Origin: JABDGR01 sp035546135
Lineage (GTDB): Bacteria; Verrucomicrobiota; Verrucomicrobiia; Opitutales; JABDGR01
Direction: 5' to 3'
Length of the DNA stretch: 29,285 nucleotides
Assembly (NCBI GenBank): GCA_035546135.1
Contig: DASZWY010000166.1
Location: 1-29,285 of the forward strand
This document shows, in pieces, positions 1 through 5,345 of this stretch. How positions within the stretch are numbered: position 1 is the first letter of the stretch; every line of letters starts with the position of its first letter. The notes under the pieces were generated by a model that worked only from the letters and a program-made list of their open reading frames with translations, ran no database searches and was not told where the DNA came from. The translations under genes were made by a program, and so were the position numbers.

Positions 1-602
1 GATTCCGCCTCGAGGCGGCGCTGGCGGATGGCGTGGCGCAACCAGGCAAAACGCGGGTGGCGAAACTCCGCCAGCTCGAACATCTCGTCAAAAGCGCGGC
101 CCAGTTCACCGGCGAGCGTGCCCTGGAATTCCAGCCCCAAATCCCGCCAGCCGGCTGCCACTCCGTCGCCGGCATATTCGCCGCCAATGTTGAGCCCGCC
201 GACGAAGGCCCGCGCATCATCGCAAATCATGAGCTTGCGGTGGTCGCGCAAGGCCGAGCGGCCTTCCCCCGGCAGATTGAAATAACGGAACTCCACGCCG
301 GCGGCGATGAGGGCGTGCCCAAAATCCGGCTTGAGATACATGGAGCCGAAGGCGTCGGCCAGCACCCGCACGCGCACCCCCCGCCGCGCGGCTGCAGTGA
401 GCGCATCCCGGAATTTTTCGCCCTGGGCATCGGGCTGGATGATATACATCTCGAGCCGGATGTTTTCCTTCGCGTGCGCGATGGCGGCGAGCATCTCGGC
501 CAACGCGTGCGCGCCGGTTTTGAGCCAGTGGAAATGGCTGGCCGTTGCGGGTGCGGCGGGGTGCTTGCCGTGGCCAGCCCGAGGGGGATGCGGCAGGCTC
601 AT
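1..602 (-). CDS. Phospholipase D family / cardiolipin synthase-like protein (3' end cut by window edge)
   Basis: Reading the minus strand from an ATG at 602 gives an open frame that runs off the start of the window (about 200 residues seen). Residues 121-128 form an HKD motif, H-x-K-x4-D (HRKLMICD), followed by FVGGLNIG, the signature of the phospholipase D superfamily. Upstream, residues 49-56 (RLEMYIIQ) and the segment around VRVLADAFGS match the start of the first PLD half in bacterial cardiolipin synthases. These enzymes transfer phosphatidyl groups at the inner membrane. No N-terminal membrane segment is visible, as in the ClsB/ClsC type. The second HKD motif should lie outside the window. 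The start lies 16 bases after the histidine kinase stop, so the two may be co-transcribed. The start has no clear Shine-Dalgarno and could lie a little upstream. The family is sure; the exact substrate is not. Confidence 0.85.
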   Translation of the reverse strand, partial: MSLPHPPRAGHGKHPAAPATASHFHWLKTGAHALAEMLAAIAHAKENIRLEMYIIQPDAQGEKFRDALTAAARRGVRVRVLADAFGSMYLKPDFGHALIAAGVEFRYFNLPGEGRSALRDHRKLMICDDARAFVGGLNIGGEYAGDGVAAGWRDLGLEFQGTLAGELGRAFDEMFELAEFRHPRFAWLRHAIRQRRLEAE

Positions 603-618
603 GGGTGGTGGTGCGGTT

Positions 619-2511
619 TCAAGCCTCGCCAAGTTTGGTGGGCGTGACGATTTCCAAAACGAAAGTGGAGCCCTGGCCGGGCGTGCTGCGCGCGAGGGTG
701 AGCCCGCCGCCCATCAACTTGGCCAACTGATACGAGATGGCGAGCCCGAGGCCCGTGCCGCCGAAACGGCGGGCGATGCCCGCATGCGCCTGCGCGTAGA
801 TGTTGAAAAGGTTGGCGGCGTGCTCGGGCGCGATGCCGAGGCCGGTGTCCGTGATGGAGAAACGCCAGCGCAGGCGGTCCACGCCTCCCAGCGGCGGCTC
901 CGGTTGCGCGGAGACTTCGAGCGCAACGCTGCCCGCCTCGGTGAATTTGACGGCGTTGGACAACAGATTGATGAGGATTTGCTTGAGCCGCCGCACGTCG
1001 GCGATGATGACCCCGGGGGTGCCGGGCCGCATTGTCACGGTGAGCTCGATGGCCTTCGCCTTGGCCGTGGCGGAAAAGAGCTGGCGCATTTCATTGAGCA
1101 ACGGCGCCAAATCCATGAACTTTTGCTCGAGCTCGAGATGCCCCGCCTCAATTTTCGAGTATTCCAGAATATCGTTGATGAGCTGCAGCATGTCGTCGCC
1201 GGTTTGCCGCATGAGCATGACCATTTTCCGCTGCTCCGCGGTCAGCGGGTCGTTTTCCAGCAATTCCGAGAGGCTGATGAGGCCGCTCAGCGGCGTGCGC
1301 ACCTCATGGGTCATGACGGCCAGGTAGCGGCTCTTGGCGGCGTCGGCCGCCTCGGCGGCGTCCTTGGCGCGGCGCAGCTCCACCTGCAGGGCGCGTTCGC
1401 GCGCGATGCCGAGGCGCAGGCTGCGGTTGAGGCGGTAGAGCGGCAAAATCCACAACAGCGCCGCCATCGCAATGGCGGAGACGATGCCGAGCATCCAATA
1501 CAGCCTGGTGTAATCGGGCTTGGGGTTGGGGTCGTAGAGAAAGCCGTCGAGGGAAAAATCCAGCGGCAGCATCTTGAATTCGGCGTACGTGTCGGCCATG
1601 TGCTGCCAGCGGCCGGGGTTGATGTGGCCGACCTCGATGAGTTCCGGATGCATCAATTCGGCGATCTGGCCCGCTTCATACTCCAGATATTCGCGGGTGT
1701 TGTTCTGGGTGTTGTATTGTTTGAGGATGAGGTTGATGATCTCCTCCGGGTGGTCCATTGCGTATTTCCAGCCCTTGAGGCTGGCCTCGCGAAAGGCGCG
1801 CACGCGCTCGGGGTGGTCGCGGATTTGCGCCTCGGTCGTGAACAGGCAGTCCCCGTAAAAGTCGATGCCGCCGGCGCGGGGAATGAAGGTGTAAAAGTCA
1901 AACCCGCGCTGCTTGAGCTTGAACGGCTCATCGGTGCTGTAGGCCGACATGGCGTCCACCTTGCCCGAGATGAAGTCCTCCATGTTGAAGGTGTGCGGGA
2001 TGACGTTGAGTTTCGACGGATCCACGCCCTCGTGCTTGAAGTAGGCGAAAATCTCCGCCGACTCCGAGGGGATCATCATGATTTTTTTGTCGTAGAGCGC
2101 CTGCAGGTCCTTCGCGCCGCTGGCGGCGCGGGCGACGAGGATGAGCGGCGAGTGCTGGAAGATGTCCGCCAGCACCACCACCTTTTTTCCCCTGTAGCGA
2201 AAGAGCAGCAAATCGGAATTGCCGACGCCGAAGTCCGCCTTGCCATCGAGCACCGCCTGGGTGGGGTCGAAACTGGGGCTGCCTTCGACGAGTTTCACGT
2301 CCAGTCCGGCCTCGCGGTAATAGCCTTGCTGAATGGCGGCATAATAGCCCGCAAACTGAAACTGGTTGCGCCACTTGAGCTGGAGGGTGACCCGCTCCCG
2401 CGGGCGCGAATCTGCTCCCAGCACCGGGTGGGTGAACCACAAAAAACAAGCGACCACCACCAGGCACCGGAGGCCAATCCGGCGAACGTGCAGGAGGGAT
2501 GGGTTCGTCAT
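619..2511 (-). CDS. Histidine kinase with NMT1/THI5-like (SsuA-type) solute-binding sensor domain
   Basis: The preferred start is the ATG at 2511, which gives 630 residues. It puts a signal peptide at residues 1-32 (RRIGLRCLVVVACFLWF core, ending HPVLGA) and has GAAGG just upstream. An in-frame start at 2595 would only add a proline-rich leader. Residues about 40-310 resemble the NMT1/THI5 family of periplasmic ligand-binding proteins (LKWRNQFQFAGYYAAIQQGY, then QAVLDGKADFGVG). A membrane helix follows near 337-357. The kinase core is complete: H-box MTHEVRTPL with His402, N-box LLSNAVKFTEAG, G1 DTGLGI and G2 GGTGLGLAIS. There is no receiver or HPt domain, so it must pass phosphate to a separate response regulator, and none is in the window. 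NMT1 relatives bind pyrimidines, sulfonates or similar small molecules; the ligand here is unknown. Confidence 0.93.
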   Translation of the reverse strand: MTNPSLLHVRRIGLRCLVVVACFLWFTHPVLGADSRPRERVTLQLKWRNQFQFAGYYAAIQQGYYREAGLDVKLVEGSPSFDPTQAVLDGKADFGVGNSDLLLFRYRGKKVVVLADIFQHSPLILVARAASGAKDLQALYDKKIMMIPSESAEIFAYFKHEGVDPSKLNVIPHTFNMEDFISGKVDAMSAYSTDEPFKLKQRGFDFYTFIPRAGGIDFYGDCLFTTEAQIRDHPERVRAFREASLKGWKYAMDHPEEIINLILKQYNTQNNTREYLEYEAGQIAELMHPELIEVGHINPGRWQHMADTYAEFKMLPLDFSLDGFLYDPNPKPDYTRLYWMLGIVSAIAMAALLWILPLYRLNRSLRLGIARERALQVELRRAKDAAEAADAAKSRYLAVMTHEVRTPLSGLISLSELLENDPLTAEQRKMVMLMRQTGDDMLQLINDILEYSKIEAGHLELEQKFMDLAPLLNEMRQLFSATAKAKAIELTVTMRPGTPGVIIADVRRLKQILINLLSNAVKFTEAGSVALEVSAQPEPPLGGVDRLRWRFSITDTGLGIAPEHAANLFNIYAQAHAGIARRFGGTGLGLAISYQLAKLMGGGLTLARSTPGQGSTFVLEIVTPTKLGEA

Positions 2512-2620
2512 GCCTTCACCAGCGAAGCTCCCTGGGGGGAGTGGGTTAATGCCCCCGAGAGTGTCCGCTGGGTGGGGGGAAGTCAACCCGGGCATGGGAA
2601 AATTCCATCCCCGAATGATT

Positions 2621-2836
2621 TCACTTGGTATAGGTACTGTTCGAGTTGGTGGTGGCTTGAGTCAGCGTCATCGTTTCGGCGCCGGAGGGAGAACCATTGG
2701 GCATGCCGCCGGGGGCATTGGCCGCCGGGGCGTTGGCCGGCACAACGGGCGCGGCGGTGACGGGCGGCGGGGGATTCGGATCTTCCTGGCACGCGGTCAG
2801 CGCCAGGGCAATGAGAACAAGGGCAAGGCGTTTCAT
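2621..2836 (-). CDS. Small putative lipoprotein, proline/alanine rich
   Basis: This 71-residue protein has a clear lipoprotein signal: a short basic start (MKR), a hydrophobic core (LALVLIALAL) and a lipobox ending in Cys16 (LTAC). The mature part is only about 56 residues. It is rich in Pro, Ala, Asn and Ser/Thr, with no recognisable domain, and looks disordered. AAGGA lies 6 bases upstream of the ATG. It sits 109 bases upstream of the histidine kinase on the same strand, so it could share a transcript. Its role is unknown. The signal sequence and ribosome site argue that it is real rather than a chance frame. Confidence 0.7.
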   Translation of the reverse strand: MKRLALVLIALALTACQEDPNPPPPVTAAPVVPANAPAANAPGGMPNGSPSGAETMTLTQATTNSNSTYTK

Positions 2837-2844
2837 GGGTGTTC

Positions 2845-2867
2845 CTTGGTTAAGTTAATCCACCAAG
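2845..2867 (-). promoter_or_regulatory. Short inverted repeat overlapping the lipoprotein ribosome site
   Basis: Arms CTTGGT and ACCAAG (6 of 6 pairs) are separated by 11 bases. On the minus strand the second arm overlaps the Shine-Dalgarno AAGGA of the small lipoprotein gene. If it folds, the stem would partly hide the ribosome site. A 6-bp stem can arise by chance, so a regulatory role is only a possibility. Confidence 0.25.
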
Positions 2868-3005
2868 TTCTCCCAGCCGGCGAATTTTTCAACCACGCGT
2901 GGAGGATTTTACAGCGCATTTACCACCGCGGCGGGGCCAAGCCCCCAGCGAAGTGAAAGCGACCGCCCAAAAAATTGCCGAAAAAATCTCAACCACCGCG
3001 CGAAA

Positions 3006-3080
3006 TGGTGCTCCCGCTGGGACTTGAACCCAGATCACCGGCTTCGGAGGCCAGTGTTCTATCCATTGAACTACGGGAAC
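3006..3080 (-). tRNA. tRNA-Arg (anticodon CCG)
   Basis: On the minus strand a full cloverleaf of 75 bases can be drawn, including an encoded CCA end. The acceptor stem is GTTCCCG/CGGGAGC with one U-G pair. The D-stem is GTTC/GAAC, the anticodon stem CTGGC/GCCGG, and the T-stem CTGGG/CCCAG with loop TTCAAGT. The anticodon loop CTCCGAA places CCG at positions 34-36, which reads the arginine codon CGG. It stands between the unrecognised membrane protein gene (80 bases upstream) and the lipoprotein gene. I see no strong terminator behind it, only T-rich tracts. No integrase or direct repeat suggests that it serves as an attachment site. Confidence 0.95.
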
Positions 3081-3160
3081 AGGAAACGGGCTGCGCCAAA
3101 AGAACGACGATGCCAGCGCCCGTCGGATGGGTCAATGCCAAAGGCCCGGGTCGGCGGGCG

Positions 3161-3640
3161 TTACTGCTGCTGCGCTTTTTCCGCCTTGGCCCAATCGGCC
3201 TGCAGGCCGCTCCACCATGCTTTGAGTTGCACCGGGTCGGAACCGTATTTGGCAATATCCACGTTGTAATATTTGAAGGCAATCGTCTGCAGGCATTTCA
3301 CCGCCGGTTCACGCACCGCCGGTGGCCCGCTTTCGATGGCCTTGAGCAAGGGTGGCACCGAAAAAGTGTTCCAATTGACGATGTCCTGAACGACATCGTC
3401 GTGCTGCGCCTTCGACAGCGCGGCGTCGCCCAATTGCTGAATTTTTGTCGTGAGTTCGCGTTCGGCCTGGGAGGGAAAGAGGTGCCAATGCAAGCTCTGG
3501 TCGAGCGCGAGCACATAGATCGCCGCGACGTAGAGAAAGAAAAGCGCCAGCGCCACGTTGCCGAGGCGACGGCGGGTCGGCGTCGGCGGCGCGTGGTCCG
3601 TGGGGACGGCGGGGTCCAGGGCCGGCAGGTCAGTTGGCAT
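3161..3640 (-). CDS. Unrecognised protein with one N-terminal membrane helix
   Basis: Starting at the ATG at 3640, this frame encodes 159 residues. A proline-rich N-terminus (about 30 residues) is followed by a basic stretch (TRRR) and one hydrophobic helix (LGNVALALFFLYVAAIYVLA). The remaining roughly 100 residues would then be extracytoplasmic, mostly helical and soluble. The segment PPLLKAIESGPPAVREPAVK faintly resembles a HEAT-type helix pair, but one such pair is weak evidence. The start overlaps the last 11 bases of the redoxin gene upstream, which suggests translational coupling and a linked role, perhaps in envelope redox or protein quality. I do not recognise the family and assign no function. 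The same frame stays open further upstream, but that extension only shadows the redoxin gene. Confidence 0.75.
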   Translation of the reverse strand: MPTDLPALDPAVPTDHAPPTPTRRRLGNVALALFFLYVAAIYVLALDQSLHWHLFPSQAERELTTKIQQLGDAALSKAQHDDVVQDIVNWNTFSVPPLLKAIESGPPAVREPAVKCLQTIAFKYYNVDIAKYGSDPVQLKAWWSGLQADWAKAEKAQQQ

Positions 3641-4262
3641 ATTTGACGGAGCACCCGTAGGGCTTGGTGTCGCTGAGCGTGACCGGTTTGCCGGCGAGCA
3701 CTTCCTCCAGCGCATTCTTGAAATAGGGCTTCGCCTTGGGAATATCTGCGGCGGGGCGGTCGCCATCGTTGATGCCGCCTTGGTAAACGACGAGACCGTC
3801 CTTGTTGATGATAAACATATGCGGCGTGGTCTTGGCGTCGTAGCGGTGGCCGACCTTGCCGTCCGGGTCGAGCAGCACTGCGAGCGGCGCAGCCTTGAAC
3901 TTTGCGATGTCTTCGGTGGCGCCTTTGGCGTCCACGTAGCCCTGCTGGCCCTTGGCAGAGGAAATGACCGAAAGCCAGATAACGCCCCGGTCTTTGGCAA
4001 AACGCTGCAAGGTCTGCATGTTGCCCTTTTCATCGCCGACATAGTGCTGTGAATCAATCGGGCACAAATGGTTCAGCCATTCGAGAACCACGACCTTGCC
4101 CTTGAAGTCGGAAAGCTTGTAGGTCTTGCCGTCGTTGCCCGGCAGGGAAAAATCGGGTGCCGGGGCGCCGGTTTTGACCCCGGGCGTGGCGGGCGTCGTC
4201 GCGGCGAGCGCGCACAGCGCGGTTCCGGCAGCAAGCAAGAGGAGGCGAAGATGGGTATTCAT
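3630..4262 (-). CDS. Exported redoxin (AhpC/TSA, thioredoxin-fold) protein
   Basis: This 210-residue protein starts with a signal peptide (LRLLLLAAGTALCALA, cleavage near residue 20), so it should act outside the cytoplasmic membrane. The fold is thioredoxin-like of the AhpC/TSA type: APDFSLPGNDGKTYKLSDFK, then GKVVVLEWLNHLCPID with one active-site Cys67, and later TTPHMFIINKDG containing the cis-proline. It lacks the CxxC pair of thioredoxins. The C-terminus, KPYGCSVKY with Cys204, is a conserved ending in this family of redoxins. It may act as a thiol peroxidase or thiol-disulfide protein; the substrate is unknown. A candidate promoter lies at 4286-4313. The gene is divergent from cysE, and the next gene overlaps its 3' end by 11 bases. 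Confidence 0.9.
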   Translation of the reverse strand: MNTHLRLLLLAAGTALCALAATTPATPGVKTGAPAPDFSLPGNDGKTYKLSDFKGKVVVLEWLNHLCPIDSQHYVGDEKGNMQTLQRFAKDRGVIWLSVISSAKGQQGYVDAKGATEDIAKFKAAPLAVLLDPDGKVGHRYDAKTTPHMFIINKDGLVVYQGGINDGDRPAADIPKAKPYFKNALEEVLAGKPVTLSDTKPYGCSVKYAN

Positions 4263-4285
4263 GGCGGGGCGGGCTAAAGCAACCC

Positions 4286-4313
4286 ATCAAACACAACCCC
4301 GGAAAATTGTCAA
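4286..4313 (-). promoter_or_regulatory. Candidate sigma-70-type promoter for the redoxin gene
   Basis: On the minus strand there is a perfect -35 box TTGACA (4308-4313), a 16-base spacer and TTTGAT (4286-4291; 4 of 6 matches to TATAAT). It ends 23 bases before the redoxin start codon, which is a sensible distance. It is called from sequence match alone. Confidence 0.4.
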
Positions 4314-4376
4314 AGGTTCCACAAAACTCGAAACTGGCAAGTTGACGGGCAGTCTGCCACACTCCCACCCTTTGCC

Positions 4377-5192
4377 ATGAGCCAACCCAACCATTTCTGG
4401 GAGCGCATCCGCACCGAAGCCGAGGTCGCCGCCCGGCGCGAACCGGCGCTGGCCCCGTTGCTGCTGGACGTTTTCCAAAACCGGCCATCGCTGGAGGAGG
4501 CGCTGAGCGTGCGGCTGACGCGCAAGCTGGCCTATCATGCGACGCCGGAGAGTGCGTTGCAGACTGTGTTCATGGAGGCGTTTACAACCAACCCGAACAT
4601 CATCTTGCAGGTGCAGTCGGACATTCTGGCCATCAAGGAGCGCGACCCGGCCTGCCGCGATTTGCTCACGCCGATTTTGTATTTCAAGGGCTTCCATGCG
4701 CTGACGTGCTACCGTTTCGCCCATCATCTCTGGACAAAGGGCCGCGTGGACCTCGCGCTCTACCTGCAGAGCCTCATCTCCGAAGTATTCGCGGTGGACA
4801 TCCATCCCGCGGCGCGCATTGGCGCGGGCATTTTGCTTGATCACGCCACGGGCTTTGTCGCGGGTGAAACCTCGGTGATTGAGGACAATGTTTCCATCCT
4901 GCACGGCGTCACCCTCGGCGGCACTGGCAAGGAATGCGGTGACCGGCACCCGAAGATTCGCTCCGGTGTGCTGATTGGCGCGGGCGCAAAAATTCTTGGC
5001 AATATCGTCATCGGCCAGGGCGCAAAAGTCGGGGCCAACAGCGTGGTGCTGCACGATGTGCCGCCGCATGCGACGGTCGCGGGTGTGCCCGCACGCATCG
5101 TAGGCCGCGCTGCCGAGGCCGAGCCGGCGCGCGCCATGTCGCACAACTTGGACAACTTGGAAGAGTTCATCAACCCGGGCGATGGAATTTAA
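4377..5192 (+). CDS. cysE: Serine O-acetyltransferase
   Basis: This 271-residue protein makes O-acetylserine from serine and acetyl-CoA, the committed step of cysteine synthesis in the cytoplasm. The N-terminal helical SATase domain (about 1-140) is followed by a left-handed beta-helix of hexapeptide repeats (about 145-235). The catalytic histidines appear as His156 (LLDHATGFVAGET) and His191 (GGTGKECGDRHPKI), matching His158 and His193 of the E. coli enzyme. The protein ends in GDGI. In the E. coli type, this terminal isoleucine inserts into the active site of cysteine synthase CysK, so the partner complex is probably formed here too. No cysK is in the window. The gene stands alone on the plus strand, divergent from the redoxin, and is followed by an AT-rich inverted repeat. 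Confidence 0.97.
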   Translation: MSQPNHFWERIRTEAEVAARREPALAPLLLDVFQNRPSLEEALSVRLTRKLAYHATPESALQTVFMEAFTTNPNIILQVQSDILAIKERDPACRDLLTPILYFKGFHALTCYRFAHHLWTKGRVDLALYLQSLISEVFAVDIHPAARIGAGILLDHATGFVAGETSVIEDNVSILHGVTLGGTGKECGDRHPKIRSGVLIGAGAKILGNIVIGQGAKVGANSVVLHDVPPHATVAGVPARIVGRAAEAEPARAMSHNLDNLEEFINPGDGI

Positions 5193-5199
5193 GTTCAAA

Positions 5200-5210
5200 A
5201 TATACTTAAG
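5200..5210 (+). repeat. 11-base direct repeat, copy 1 (ATATACTTAAG)
   Basis: ATATACTTAAG here is identical to 8085-8095. The two copies lie in the AT-rich spacers before and after the spermidine-synthase-like gene. Each touches or sits inside an inverted repeat. In such GC-rich DNA an AT-rich 11-mer shared by two adjacent spacers is unlikely by chance alone. Confidence 0.6.
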
Positions 5211-5232
5211 TCATTATAGCTAAATGACTTAA
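5206..5232. repeat. Perfect 10-bp inverted repeat after cysE
   Basis: Arms TTAAGTCATT (5206-5215) and AATGACTTAA (5223-5232) pair perfectly around a 7-base centre. The repeat begins 14 bases after the cysE stop. It is too AT-rich for a classic intrinsic terminator and has no clean T-run. An operator for a dimeric regulator of the downstream gene or a weak terminator are both possible. Confidence 0.7.
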
Positions 5233-5345
5233 TTATTATCGCTACCTTTCGACGTTCGGGTGGTTGATAGAGGGGTCAAAAACTGCCCCGGCAGATATAG
5301 CTTTGCCTGAACGGGCTGATTCTGACTCATTCCACGGCTCCATCC

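Noticed and set aside
307..2760. A plus-strand frame of 817 codons
   Set aside because: It lies opposite the phospholipase D-like, histidine kinase and lipoprotein genes, which have clear motifs. The translated product is low-complexity with no domain; long antisense frames are common in GC-rich DNA.
3006..3080. tRNA-Arg as an integration site
   Set aside because: No integrase, no repeated tRNA 3' end and no composition change were seen on either side.
2975..3646. Plus-strand frame beginning inside the tRNA-Arg region
   Set aside because: Its early residues (LGLEPRSPASEASVL) are the well-known false peptide read from the antisense of a tRNA gene; the rest lies opposite the membrane-anchored protein gene.
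3641..4057. Upstream extension of the membrane-anchored protein frame
   Set aside because: It fully overlaps the redoxin gene in another frame and reads as Arg/Ser/Pro-rich shadow sequence; the ATG at 3640 gives a sensible protein.
4342..4347. TTGACG as a -35 box for cysE
   Set aside because: There is no acceptable -10 box at 16-18 bases, and the site is only about 30 bases from the start codon.
5206..5232. Inverted repeat after cysE as an intrinsic terminator
   Set aside because: The stem has only two G-C pairs and no run of T follows, so it was kept as a repeat rather than called a terminator.
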